NCBI RefSeq assembly: GCF_001425705.1
Contig: NZ_LMDC01000023.1
Span: forward strand, 659,079-723,078
Length of the DNA: 64,000 nt
Direction of reading: 5' to 3'
DNA from: Pelomonas sp. Root1217
GTDB taxonomy: Bacteria; Pseudomonadota; Gammaproteobacteria; Burkholderiales; Burkholderiaceae_C
Part shown: piece after piece, positions 43,729-52,113 of the stretch
How the letters are laid out: each line of letters starts with the position of its first letter
Numbering within the stretch: the stretch's first letter is position 1
The notes under the pieces: model-generated
Database searches by the model: none
Seen by the model: the letters and a program-made list of their open reading frames with translations, nothing else
What the model was told of the DNA's origin: nothing
Position numbers and translations under genes: made by a program

Positions 43729-44343
43729 ATGAAGATCGAACGCATCGTCTCCACCCGCCTGCCGACGCCCTATGGCGAGTTCGCCATCCATGGCTTTCGC
43801 GAGAGCGACAGCGGGCAGGAGCATGTCGTGCTGAGCATGGGCGACTTGACCGGCCAGCCCGGCGACGAACCGCCGCTGGTGCGCGTGCACTCCGAATGCA
43901 TGACCGGCGAGGTCTTCGGCTCGCTGCGCTGCGACTGCCGGCCGCAACTGCAGGGCGCCATGAAGCGCATTGCTGCGCAGGGCCGCGGCGCCATCGTCTA
44001 CATGCGCGGCCACGAGGGCCGCGGCATCGGCCTGGTGCAGAAGCTGCGCGCCTATGCCGAGCAGGACGCCGGCGCCGACACCATCCAGGCCAATGCCCAG
44101 CTGGGCCTGCCCATCGACGCCCGTCGCTACGACGCGGCCGCCTGCATGCTGCGGTCCCTGGGTGCGCACCGCATCCGCCTGCTCACCAACAACCCGCTGA
44201 AGATGGCCGCGCTGGCCGAATTCGGCATCGACGTCGTCGAACGCGAAGCCTCGCTGACGGAGCCGGGCCCCGACAACGAGAAATACCTGCGCACCAAGGC
44301 CGAGTCCATGGGCCACCACGACCTCGGCCACCTTTTTGAATAA
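43729..44343 (+). CDS. ribA: GTP cyclohydrolase II
   Basis: This 204-residue enzyme converts GTP to the first riboflavin-pathway pyrimidine. The zinc ligands are Cys57, Cys68 and Cys70 in SECMTGEVFGSLRCDC. The catalytic MRGHEGRGIGL and the LLTNNP motif are intact. It is mono-functional (no RibB domain). The start at 43729 precedes the first strand; no FMN riboswitch was recognised in the short leader. It is followed by a hairpin at 44346. Confidence 0.95.
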   Translation: MKIERIVSTRLPTPYGEFAIHGFRESDSGQEHVVLSMGDLTGQPGDEPPLVRVHSECMTGEVFGSLRCDCRPQLQGAMKRIAAQGRGAIVYMRGHEGRGIGLVQKLRAYAEQDAGADTIQANAQLGLPIDARRYDAAACMLRSLGAHRIRLLTNNPLKMAALAEFGIDVVEREASLTEPGPDNEKYLRTKAESMGHHDLGHLFE

Positions 44344-44345
44344 GT

Positions 44346-44372
44346 CAGGCCCCCTGCGCAGCAGGAGGCCTG
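44346..44372 (+). terminator. Hairpin after ribA
   Basis: CAGGCCCCCTGC (44346-44357) and GCAGGAGGCCTG (44361-44372) form 12-base arms with one mismatch around GCA, 2 bases after the stop. The T-tract is poor. Confidence 0.5.
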
Positions 44373-44436
44373 GTCAATCGATGGGCCAGGGTGGCGGCCG
44401 CAATTCGCGCCGCTTCACCCTCAGCCCCTTGCGCAG

Positions 44437-44649
44437 TCAGCGGTTCTTGGAACCTTGCTGACTAGACTTGCTGCCCTGCTGCTGGTCGCGGTCACGGCTG
44501 GCCGAGCCGCCCCCTTGCTGGGGCGTCTGGCTGCCGCCACCGGCCTGGCTTTGCTGGCCGGGGCTTTGGTCACGGCTTTGACCACCCTGCTGGATGTTCT
44601 GACCGCTTTCGGGCTGCTGCTTGCCGGATTGGCGTTGCTGGTTGGACAT
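44437..44649 (-). CDS. Small disordered Gln/Ser/Gly-rich protein
   Basis: This 70-residue, highly hydrophilic protein has SNQQRQSGKQQPESGQNIQQ at the N-terminus and repeated QQG/QGSK units. It has no hydrophobic core, so it is intrinsically disordered. The start follows AAGGAACAGCC. Such proteins are sometimes stress-induced (KGG-like), but there is no firm family. The 294 bases between it and the ABC permease gene hold the divergent promoters and no clear gene. Confidence 0.6.
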   Translation of the reverse strand: MSNQQRQSGKQQPESGQNIQQGGQSRDQSPGQQSQAGGGSQTPQQGGGSASRDRDQQQGSKSSQQGSKNR

Positions 44650-44943
44650 GGCTGTTCCTTCACTGTGAGCCTGGGCGGCACCCCATTGCGCCGCCGCGTC
44701 ATCAACCTTAGGCCGCAGGCAAAAGATCCCTGTAGGAGAAGGCGCCGGATACATCGTCAAGTCGCAAGCCGGGGAGACGAGTTGTGCCGTTAGGCGACAA
44801 GGCTGATTCAAGCCGCCTGAGCTGCAACCAGTCGTAGTTCCTCGGCGTGGCGCTGCAAGCTGGGCGCAAGCTCCAGGGCGGCGCGCTTCACACCCACCTT
44901 ACGTGCCCGAATTAGGCTGCGCGGTCCTGTTCGCCCGCCGCCA

Positions 44944-46671
44944 ATGTCCGATCGCCGCTTCTTCCCCCGCCCCGCCGTCGAGGCCGCGTTCAATCGCTGG
45001 GATTGGGCGCTGCTGCCCCTCGTGCTGGCGGTGCTGGTGCTGCTCGCCATGGCCGCGGCGGCGATGGCCCGGCCCTTCCACCTCGGCGAGCCCCTGCCGC
45101 TGAGCCTGGACGTCGCCTACCTGCCCTACTACCTGCTGCGCACGACGCTGCGCATGTTCCTGGCGCTGGCCGCCTCGGTGGTGTTCGCCTGCGTGTTCGC
45201 GGTGCTGGCGGCCAAGGTGCGCGCGGCCGAGAAGGTGCTGGTACCGCTGCTGGACATCCTGCAGTCCATCCCTATCCTGGGCTTTCAGGCGATCGCCGTG
45301 GCGCCCTTCATCGCGCTGTTCCCCGGCAACCTGCTGGGCGTGGAGCTGGCCGCGCTGTTCGCCATCTTCACGAGCCAGGCATGGAACATGGCCTTCAGCC
45401 TCTACCAGTCGCTGCGCACCGTTCCGGGCGAGCTGCAGGAGGCCGCGCGCATCTTCCAGCTGTCGGGCTGGCAGCGCTTCTGGCGGCTGGAGCTGCCCTT
45501 CGCCATGCCGAACCTGCTGTGGAACATGATGATGAGCATGAGCGGCGGCTGGTTCTTCGTCGTCGCCTCAGAAGCCATCTCGGTGGCCGGCCAGGACATC
45601 AAGCTGCCGGGCGTGGGCTCTTATATCGCGGTGGCCATCGAGGCGCGCGACCTGGGCGCCATCGGCTGGGCCATCGTCGGCATGCTGGTCGGCATCCTGC
45701 TGTACGACCAGCTGTTCTTCCGCCCGCTGCTGGCCTGGGCCGACCGCTTCCGCTTCGAGGAGGGCAGCAGCGAGCAGGCACCGCAGTCCTGGCTGCTGAC
45801 CTGGCTGCGCCGCACCGAGCTGCTGCAGCGCCTGGGGCAATGGCCGGGCCGCTGGATCACGGCCAGCTTTGCGCCGCTGAAGAAGACCTATGACGGCCGC
45901 TCCATCCGCGCCCGGCCTGAAGACCCCAACCCGCTGTGGACGCGTGGCTGGGACGCACTGATGGCGGCCCTGGTGCTGTTCGCCATCTGGCGCCTGGTCA
46001 GCTTCATCCACACCGAGGTGGGCTGGGGCGAGGCGGCGCATGTGTTCAAGCTGGGCCTGTTCACGCTGGCGCGCGTGCTCGCGTTGATCGCCGTGGCGTC
46101 GCTGATCTGGGTGCCCATCGGCGTGTGGATAGGCCTGAACCCGCGCATTGCCGGCCGCGTACAGGCAGTGGCGCAATTCCTCGCGGCGTTTCCGTCCAAC
46201 CTCGTCTTCCCGGTCGCCGTCCTCGTCATCGTCAAGTACAAGCTCGACCCCGACCTCTGGCTGTCGCCCCTCATCATCCTGGGCACGCAGTGGTATCTGC
46301 TCTTTAACGTCGTGGCCGGCGCGTCCACCATCCCGACCGAACTGCGCATGGCCGCCAAGAACCTCGGGCTCAGGGGCTGGCTGAGCTGGAAGCGCTATCT
46401 GCTGCCGGCCATCTTCCCGAGCTTTGTCACCGGCGCCATCACGGCCAGCGGCGGCTCCTGGAACGCCAGCATCGTGGCCGAATACGTGAGCTGGGGCGAC
46501 ACCCATCTGCAGGCCCAGGGCCTGGGCAGCTACATCCAGCAGATGACGACGGCGGGCGACTTTCCGCGCATCGCTTTAGGTATCGGCGTCATGTGCGTCT
46601 TCGTCATGGCGATGAACCACTGGGTCTGGCGGCGCCTGTACGCAATAGCTGAAGAAAGGATGCACTTCTGA
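44944..46671 (+). CDS. NitT/TauT-type ABC transporter, fused double permease
   Basis: This 575-residue inner-membrane protein carries two complete BPD-type permease domains (about 60-275 and 370-565), each with an EAA-like cytoplasmic loop: ELQEAARIFQLSGWQRFWRL in the first half and ELRMAAKNLGLRGWLSWKRY in the second. Fused permeases of this kind pair with the ATPase encoded next. The substrate may be an anion such as nitrate, sulfonate or bicarbonate. No periplasmic binding protein gene adjoins the operon. Confidence 0.88.
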   Translation: MSDRRFFPRPAVEAAFNRWDWALLPLVLAVLVLLAMAAAAMARPFHLGEPLPLSLDVAYLPYYLLRTTLRMFLALAASVVFACVFAVLAAKVRAAEKVLVPLLDILQSIPILGFQAIAVAPFIALFPGNLLGVELAALFAIFTSQAWNMAFSLYQSLRTVPGELQEAARIFQLSGWQRFWRLELPFAMPNLLWNMMMSMSGGWFFVVASEAISVAGQDIKLPGVGSYIAVAIEARDLGAIGWAIVGMLVGILLYDQLFFRPLLAWADRFRFEEGSSEQAPQSWLLTWLRRTELLQRLGQWPGRWITASFAPLKKTYDGRSIRARPEDPNPLWTRGWDALMAALVLFAIWRLVSFIHTEVGWGEAAHVFKLGLFTLARVLALIAVASLIWVPIGVWIGLNPRIAGRVQAVAQFLAAFPSNLVFPVAVLVIVKYKLDPDLWLSPLIILGTQWYLLFNVVAGASTIPTELRMAAKNLGLRGWLSWKRYLLPAIFPSFVTGAITASGGSWNASIVAEYVSWGDTHLQAQGLGSYIQQMTTAGDFPRIALGIGVMCVFVMAMNHWVWRRLYAIAEERMHF

Positions 46672-46688
46672 TGACCAACAAGAACAAA

Positions 46689-46768
46689 GCCACAGAGGCA
46701 CGGAGACACAGAGGAACAGCCCCGCGCTGTTCTCCGTGCTCTTCTCTGTGCCTCTGTGTCTCTGTGGC
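46689..46768. repeat. CACAGAG-type hairpin repeat within the ABC operon
   Basis: The left arm begins at GCCACAGAGGCACGGAGACA (46689) and the right arm ends at CTCTGTGTCTCTGTGGC (46768); 22 of 25 bases pair. An inner GAACAGC/GCTGTTC stem (46714-46720, 46726-46732) caps it. It ends 25 bases before the ATPase ATG and would fold in the mRNA. Confidence 0.75.
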
Positions 46769-46792
46769 TGTGTTTTGGGACGGATCGACGAC

Positions 46793-48088
46793 ATGACGGC
46801 TCTCATCGAACTGAAGAACGTCGCCAAGGGCTTCAAGTCCAACGACGGCAGCCTGCGCTCGGTGCTGGAGGGCGTGGACTTTCGCCTCGACAAGGGCGAG
46901 ATCGTCGCGCTGCTGGGTCAATCAGGCTCAGGCAAGAGCACGCTGCTGCGCATCATGGCCGGCCTGATCCCCGCCGACACCGGCGACGTGCGCTACGGCG
47001 GCCAGCCGCTGTTCGGGCCGGCGGCCGGCATCGCGATGGTGTTCCAGAGCTTTGCGCTGTTCCCTTGGCTCACCGTGCGGCAGAACGTCGAGCTCGGGCT
47101 GGAGGCGGCCGGCGTGCCGGCGGCGGAACGTGAGCGCCGCGCGAACGAAGCCATCGAGCTGATCGGCCTGGCCGGCTTCGAGGGTGCGCTGCCGCGCGAG
47201 CTGTCGGGCGGCATGCGCCAGCGCGTGGGCATGGCGCGGGCCCTGGTCATGCAGCCGGCCGTGCTGCTGATGGACGAGGCCTTCTCGGCGCTGGACGTGC
47301 TGACTGGCGAGCGGCTGCGCAACGAGATCCTCGAACTGTGGGACGGCGGCCAGATGCCCACCCAGGCCATGCTGGTCGTGTCGCACAACATCGAGGAGGC
47401 CGTCATGATGGCCGACCGCGTGCTGATCTTCGCCAGCAACCCGGGGCGCGTGCGCGCCGAGCTGCCCATCACGTTGCCGCGCCCACGCCGTGCCGACAGC
47501 CCGGAGGTGCGCCTGCTCATCGACGAGGTCTACCGGCTGATGACGAGCGCCACTCACGTGGCCGGCACCGTCGAGGAAGCGCCCAAGCCGCATCTCAGCG
47601 ACCGGCTGCCCGAGGCCGACGTCGGCCGCATGGAAAGCCTGCTGGAGCTGCTGGCCGACGAGCGCTTCAATGGCCGCGCCGACCTGCCCCAGCTCGCTGA
47701 AGAGAGCGAACTCACCGACGAGGCCATGCTGCCGCTGGCCGACGCGCTGCACCGCCTGGGCCTGGCCCAGCTCAGCGGCGGCGACCTCATTGTCACGCCG
47801 CTGGGCCAGCGCTATGTCGAGGGCGGCCACGAGTTCCGTCGCGAGATCTTCGGCCAGCAGCTGCTCGCGCATGTGCCGCTGGCCACCTTCATCCGCGCCA
47901 GCCTGGAGCAGGAGGCCGATGGCGAGCTGAAGGAGGAGCCCTTCCTGAAGCTGCTGATGGACAGCATGGACGCCGCCGAGGCCGAGCGCGTGCTGCGCGT
48001 GGCCATCGAGTGGGCGCGGTATGGCGAGGTCTTCGAGTACGACTTCCACACCGGGCTGATCCACCTGCCGGAGTCGGACGTGGATTGA
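46793..48088 (+). CDS. NitT/TauT-type ABC ATPase with AAA-associated C-terminal domain
   Basis: This 431-residue protein has an ATPase core (about 1-235) with Walker A LLGQSGSGKSTLLR, the LSGGMRQRVG signature, Walker B VLLMDEAFSALD and SHNIEEAV. The C-terminal part (about 285-431, MESLLELLADERFNGRADLP...) is the AAA-associated domain (PF09821) found on some nitrate/sulfonate-type ATPases and likely regulatory. The start is at 46793; upstream in-frame codons lie in the hairpin repeat. It partners the double permease. Confidence 0.9.
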   Translation: MTALIELKNVAKGFKSNDGSLRSVLEGVDFRLDKGEIVALLGQSGSGKSTLLRIMAGLIPADTGDVRYGGQPLFGPAAGIAMVFQSFALFPWLTVRQNVELGLEAAGVPAAERERRANEAIELIGLAGFEGALPRELSGGMRQRVGMARALVMQPAVLLMDEAFSALDVLTGERLRNEILELWDGGQMPTQAMLVVSHNIEEAVMMADRVLIFASNPGRVRAELPITLPRPRRADSPEVRLLIDEVYRLMTSATHVAGTVEEAPKPHLSDRLPEADVGRMESLLELLADERFNGRADLPQLAEESELTDEAMLPLADALHRLGLAQLSGGDLIVTPLGQRYVEGGHEFRREIFGQQLLAHVPLATFIRASLEQEADGELKEEPFLKLLMDSMDAAEAERVLRVAIEWARYGEVFEYDFHTGLIHLPESDVD

Positions 48089-48089
48089 C

Positions 48090-48611
48090 TCAGGCCACCG
48101 CGCACTTCCTGACCGTGTCCCAGGTGCGCGTCGTGATGGTCTTGCCGAAGGTCTTCTCTAGCAGGTGCATGAAGACCGGCCCCTTGGCCTCGGGCACATA
48201 GCTGCAGAACACCTCGCCGCCATCCAGGCCCAGGATGCAGGCCTCGCCGTGCGTCACGGGCAGTTCGACGGGGCTCTCGGCCAGCGGCTCGCGCAGGAAG
48301 GTGACGACACGCTTGGACCCGGGCTTGAGCTTGAAGGCGGCGAAGGGATCGGCCTGGATCAGCTGCTGCAGATGGGCCGTTGACCGCACCGTGCTGGCGA
48401 AGCTGTAGCCCTGGCCGTCCAGCATGGCCTTCTCGGCGCGCTTTTGCAGCGTCGCGATGGCGGTGGCACGCGCCGTGGAGAACACGACGTTGCCGCTGCT
48501 CAGCAGCGTCTTCACGTCGGTGAAACCGGCGGCCTCGAAGCAGCGCTTGAGGTCGGGCATCTTGGCGTTCATCGGGCTGACGCCGCGAAGCAGGGCGACA
48601 TAACGGGGCAT
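48090..48611 (-). CDS. DUF1697-family protein
   Basis: This 173-residue protein begins PRYVALLRGVSPMNAKMPDL, with FTDVKTLLSSGNVVF next, the family signature. A C-terminal segment reads TTRTWDTVRKC. The function is unknown; it is a stand-alone cytoplasmic protein. Its stop lies one base from that of the convergent ABC ATPase. Confidence 0.85.
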   Translation of the reverse strand: MPRYVALLRGVSPMNAKMPDLKRCFEAAGFTDVKTLLSSGNVVFSTARATAIATLQKRAEKAMLDGQGYSFASTVRSTAHLQQLIQADPFAAFKLKPGSKRVVTFLREPLAESPVELPVTHGEACILGLDGGEVFCSYVPEAKGPVFMHLLEKTFGKTITTRTWDTVRKCAVA

Positions 48612-48633
48612 GGGTGCGGAGTATGGCCGCGCT

Positions 48634-48684
48634 TGCGGCCAACCCTAGCTGCGGCTGCCCCGAATTGCGGGTGGCCGCAGCTAG
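48634..48684 (+). promoter_or_regulatory. Hairpin with shared 16-base motif upstream of the effector operon
   Basis: TGCGGCCAACCCTAGC (48634-48649) is identical to the reverse strand at 57983-57998, upstream of another substrate-like gene and in the same relative orientation. It runs into a perfect 11-base stem CTAGCTGCGGC/GCCGCAGCTAG (48645-48655, 48674-48684). It ends 63 bases before the DUF1521 gene. Confidence 0.45.
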
Positions 48685-48747
48685 CGGGCCCGGCCGAGTC
48701 CGAATGCAATGGCATGGCGACTGAGACACACCTCTGAGGAGAACGCC

Positions 48748-49512
48748 ATGACCACCATCCAGACGGCCAGCAGCACCTCGCTGACCGCCACGTCCTGCAT
48801 TCCGAACACCAACCCGACCCACGCCAGCACCCAGATGAAGGGTGGCCAGGCCGTGTTCGAGAACGACAACTACCGCATCACCGCCGGTGACAACAACACC
48901 GTCAACATCTTCAACAAGAAGACCGGCGAGACCTACAACATCTGGGGCGACCCGCACGTCAACATCGACGGCAAGCATGCCTTCGACTTCTACGGCACCA
49001 CGACCTTCAAGCTCGAGGACGGCACCAAGGTCACCATCGAGACCACGCCGGCCGGCAACGGCATGACCCTCGCGAGCAAGGTCGCCATCACGAACGGCGA
49101 CTACGGCGTCGAGATCAGCGGCGTGGACACCAACAAGGTCGGCGACCTCAAGATCGACGAAGCCGCCGGTTGGGGCTCGGTGCTGGATTGGACGCACAGC
49201 GACGGCAATGTGCTTCAGGAAAACCCGGCCGGCGCCGGCTTCCTGGGCGTGGACGCCAACGGTGACATCCACAAGGTCGACCAGGCCTACATGAACAAGA
49301 CCGACCTGCAGCTGAACCCGGGCCTGGACCCGGCCACCCAGCAGCGCGGCAGCGACTTCCTGCGCAATGCCCTCAACCTGTTCAGCGGCCTGCTGTCGGC
49401 CTCGCTCAGCGGCGCCTTCCTGGGCGCGCTGTCCGACGCCGGCGAAAGCCGTTCGCCCTCGACGCGCGACGCTCACCGCTTCTCGCTGACGGTGGTGCGA
49501 CTGGACTTCTGA
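48748..49512 (+). CDS. DUF1521 protein with GDPHV autocleavage-type motif, candidate T3SS substrate
   Basis: This 254-residue protein lacks a Sec signal. The N-terminal 30 residues are Ser/Thr-rich and polar (TTIQTASSTSLTATSCIPNT), the usual character of type III signals. The domain that follows contains ETYNIWGDPHVNIDGKHAFD (61-80). NopE1 of Bradyrhizobium, a T3SS effector, has DUF1521 domains that self-cleave with calcium within GDPHVD, and here the motif is GDPHVN, with the scissile bond expected at Asp68-Pro69. The C-terminus has a short hydrophobic segment (about 212-230). The start follows GAGGAG. It lies 12 bases before the nuclease-like gene, in one operon. The T3SS genes are 10 kb away. 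Confidence 0.75.
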   Translation: MTTIQTASSTSLTATSCIPNTNPTHASTQMKGGQAVFENDNYRITAGDNNTVNIFNKKTGETYNIWGDPHVNIDGKHAFDFYGTTTFKLEDGTKVTIETTPAGNGMTLASKVAITNGDYGVEISGVDTNKVGDLKIDEAAGWGSVLDWTHSDGNVLQENPAGAGFLGVDANGDIHKVDQAYMNKTDLQLNPGLDPATQQRGSDFLRNALNLFSGLLSASLSGAFLGALSDAGESRSPSTRDAHRFSLTVVRLDF

Positions 49513-49524
49513 ACGGAGGCCGCC

Positions 49525-50622
49525 ATGCTTGCAGTTGATGCAGTTTCGAGCGGCCGGCAGACGCCGGTCGCGCGCGATCCCGCGGCGGACGTCGTCGGCC
49601 GGGCAACCGACCCGCGCACCGGCGTCGTTGACACCCAGCGCCTGGCGACCTGGGTGGTCGACGCGCGCAAGAGCGACCCCCAGGCGGCCGAGTCGGCGCA
49701 TGCCGCCATCGAGCAGCACCTGCTGGCCTCGGGCCACCCCGGTGACGTGGCCCACTACAACCAGGATGTGGTGCAGGCCGCCCGCCAGAGCCTGCTGCCC
49801 GACCATGCACCCGGCGGCCTCTGGGCGGCCGGCCAGGGCATGCTGGAGCAAGGCAGCAAGCTGCTGATCGACAACCCCATCCTGATCAAGCGCTGGGAGG
49901 CAACCACCAGCGCATGGACGGGCAAGGGCGGTTTCACGCGCGGGCTGACGGAGCTGTTGAACGCCAACGGCATCGACGTGGGCCAGACCGTGAACCGGGC
50001 ACCGCCGGGTTCGCTGAACCGCACGTCGGGCGTGCGTTCGGCAGTGGCCAACAACACCAACGGCGCCCTGGCGCGCGATGCCATCGCCGACCGCTTCCGT
50101 GCCGCCGGCGTGCCGGCACGCGTTGAAGTGCCGGTGCTGGGCGGTGCGCGCCGGGTGGACGTGGTGGCCGAGCCGCCGGCGACCGACCCGCGAATGCGCC
50201 AGCGCATCGAGGTCGAGTCCAAGGTGGGCCGTACCGGCCTGGACAGCGACATCCGCGGCCAGGTGGCGCGTGACGCCGAGGCGCTGAAGGCCAACCGGCT
50301 GCTGCGCGGCTCGGGCCAGGTGCTGGAGAGCGTGGGCAAGATCGCCCGGCCGGTCGGCGTGGTGCTGGATGCCATTTCACTCGGCCAGGCCTACCAGGCC
50401 GATGGCAACCGCATTGGCGAGAACACCGGGCGCACCGCCTCCGGCGTGGCCGGCGGTGCACTGGGTGGCTGGGGCGGCGCGGCAGCGGGTGCGGCCATCG
50501 GCACGGCCATCTTCCCGGGCGTGGGCACGGTGGTGGGCGGCATCATCGGCGGCATCGGTGGAGCGCTTGCCGGCGACGCCGCGGGCCGGGGCGTCTTCGA
50601 TACGGTAAAAAGCTGGTTCTGA
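49525..50622 (+). CDS. PD-(D/E)XK nuclease-like toxin or effector with glycine-zipper C-terminus
   Basis: This 365-residue protein has no Sec signal and an alpha-helical N-terminal region (1-155). The central domain (about 172-255) contains NNTNGALARDAIADRFRAAG, RRVDVV (Asp212), RIEVESKVG (Glu229, Glu231, Lys233) and DIRGQVARDAEAL (Gln246). This is the D...ExK...Q layout of restriction-endonuclease-fold toxins in polymorphic toxin systems. The tail (about 303-352) is a glycine zipper (GGALGGWGGAAAGAAIG then GGIIGGIGGALAG) that could insert into membranes. GGAGG precedes the ATG. A terminator and a small acidic protein gene follow, which fits an immunity gene. Confidence 0.7.
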   Translation: MLAVDAVSSGRQTPVARDPAADVVGRATDPRTGVVDTQRLATWVVDARKSDPQAAESAHAAIEQHLLASGHPGDVAHYNQDVVQAARQSLLPDHAPGGLWAAGQGMLEQGSKLLIDNPILIKRWEATTSAWTGKGGFTRGLTELLNANGIDVGQTVNRAPPGSLNRTSGVRSAVANNTNGALARDAIADRFRAAGVPARVEVPVLGGARRVDVVAEPPATDPRMRQRIEVESKVGRTGLDSDIRGQVARDAEALKANRLLRGSGQVLESVGKIARPVGVVLDAISLGQAYQADGNRIGENTGRTASGVAGGALGGWGGAAAGAAIGTAIFPGVGTVVGGIIGGIGGALAGDAAGRGVFDTVKSWF

Positions 50623-50640
50623 ACCAGGCTTGTTCTGAAT

Positions 50641-50673
50641 GGACGGCCTCTCAAAGCCGTCCATTTTTCTTTT
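50641..50673 (+). terminator. Intrinsic terminator between toxin and putative immunity gene
   Basis: GGACGGC (50641-50647) pairs with GCCGTCC (50656-50662), followed by ATTTTTCTTTT. It starts 18 bases after the toxin stop and ends 13 bases before the next ATG. Confidence 0.85.
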
Positions 50674-50686
50674 GCGCTTGCTCAAC

Positions 50687-51340
50687 ATGCCGAACCTGAT
50701 CCAGCGCTGGCTTGCCGGCAACCGAGCGTCCACCTGGGACCTGGGCGACTACCCCGCCTATGAGCTGCCTCACCCTGGCTCCGGCCGCGCGCTGAGCGAA
50801 AGCCAGGCGCAAGCCAACTGGGCCTACTTCCAGGCCACGCTGAACGAGCGCCAGCGCCTGCTGCGCGACTGGCTGGTCGCCCACGACGGCCCCGACCCAC
50901 AGGCCCTGCAGGGCGCCGCCTACGCCAAGGCGTTGAACACCTGGGCCAAGGCCCACTGGCCGCAGCTGCCGGCCTTCAGCCGCCTGCCCAAGCACTCGCC
51001 CTGGCCTGACTGCACGCGCAGTGGCCCCTTCATCGTCTACAGCCTGCTCGGCGACCTGGGCGTGAGTCTGGGCGAGGCGATCCGCCACGCCAACGGCGAC
51101 TGGCACTGGGGCCTGAACCTGGATGCCATCGACCTGGCCGACAACATGGCCACGGCGCGCCGCGTCGTGCTGCTGGCCGACCTGAAGCATCCGACACCGC
51201 AGGCCCGCGAGGCCGTGCTGGACCTGGAGGCCCTGCTCTTCGCGGCCCACCGCTTCCCGGACTCACCGGATTTCGTCTACCTGGACTCCTGGACGCGGAC
51301 CGTGGCCGACGCGATCGCCGGCGGTTATCACGAGACCTGA
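50687..51340 (+). CDS. Putative immunity protein for the nuclease-like toxin
   Basis: This 217-residue cytoplasmic protein has no signal or membrane segment and no recognised family. It is moderately acidic, with many Trp and aromatic residues (TWDLGDYPAYELPHPG, HANGDWHWGLNLDAIDLADN). Position directly after a toxin-like gene, size and acidity are what immunity proteins usually show, but there is no homology behind the call. The start at 50687 was taken because an upstream in-frame ATG sits inside the terminator stem. The terminator means it is probably expressed by read-through or from its own promoter. Confidence 0.5.
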   Translation: MPNLIQRWLAGNRASTWDLGDYPAYELPHPGSGRALSESQAQANWAYFQATLNERQRLLRDWLVAHDGPDPQALQGAAYAKALNTWAKAHWPQLPAFSRLPKHSPWPDCTRSGPFIVYSLLGDLGVSLGEAIRHANGDWHWGLNLDAIDLADNMATARRVVLLADLKHPTPQAREAVLDLEALLFAAHRFPDSPDFVYLDSWTRTVADAIAGGYHET

Positions 51341-51364
51341 GGCCCGGCTTCTTGGCCCCGGGAC

Positions 51365-52087
51365 TTAGCGCGCCACCAGCCCCTGCGGGCCGATCTGGAT
51401 GCGCTCCACGCCCAGACCCAGCGCCGCTTCAAGGTTGGCCTTGGCCGCATTGCGGAAGTTGACCTCTTCGTTGGGATTGGGCTTGCTGTTGAGGTGCTCG
51501 CGGTAGACCACCATGAAGGTGCCCACCATCGCCAGCTGTTCGAACATCGCCCGCTTGGCGGCCGGGCTGCTCTGCATGAAGGCGGGGTTCTGCGCCAGCA
51601 TGCGCTGCATCTGCAGCACCAGGGACTTGAAGTTCTCGTCGGGCACGGCCTGCTGCATGAAGGCGGTGTAGTTGCCGGCGATGAAGGCCGCCACACCGGC
51701 CGCGGCGTCATTGGGCGTCAGGCCGAGCTGCGTCTCGAGCTTCTGCCAAAAGATGAAGGACTCCTCGTAGGCCTTGGTCATGGCGCTGCGGTGCGCTGCC
51801 GGGAAGCGCTGCGCCAGCTCGGTGGCCGACTGGCGGACCTGGGCCGGCCCGTTGGCGACGAGGGGCGCGTTGAGGGCGGCCAGCGCACTGGCCGAGGTGA
51901 CGGCGGGCGCCGCGCTGAACACCGGCGCGGCGGGTGCCGCACCGCCACCCGCCGCGGGCTTGGCCAGCATGGTGCGCATCTGCTCGGCCAGGCTGATCGA
52001 GGGGGCGACCTGGGCCGTGGCCGCGCCAGCAGCAGCGACCTGTGCCGCCATGGCCAGACGAAGAACAAGGGATCGCAGTCGGGGCAT
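51365..52087 (-). CDS. Secreted DUF6683-like protein
   Basis: This 240-residue protein has a signal peptide (PRLRSLVLRLAMAAQVAAAG), an Ala/Pro-rich linker and a helical domain (about 100-240) with GVAAFIAGNYTAFMQQAVPD, LVLQMQRMLAQNPAF and a late NAAKANLEAALGLGVERI. The pattern fits DUF6683 as I recall it. A second protein of similar pattern occurs at 58187-58876. GGAG lies 6 bases before the ATG. It is the last gene of the five-gene reverse-strand cluster. Function unknown. Confidence 0.6.
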   Translation of the reverse strand: MPRLRSLVLRLAMAAQVAAAGAATAQVAPSISLAEQMRTMLAKPAAGGGAAPAAPVFSAAPAVTSASALAALNAPLVANGPAQVRQSATELAQRFPAAHRSAMTKAYEESFIFWQKLETQLGLTPNDAAAGVAAFIAGNYTAFMQQAVPDENFKSLVLQMQRMLAQNPAFMQSSPAAKRAMFEQLAMVGTFMVVYREHLNSKPNPNEEVNFRNAAKANLEAALGLGVERIQIGPQGLVAR

Positions 52088-52113
52088 TTGAAACTCCAGA
52101 TGAAAGGTCGGGG

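Noticed and set aside
44808-44943. Reverse-strand tail ending AEELRLVAAQAA
   Set aside because: It reads somewhat like a real C-terminus, but upstream it runs antisense into the ABC permease start without any start signal; at most a tiny gene remnant, not callable.
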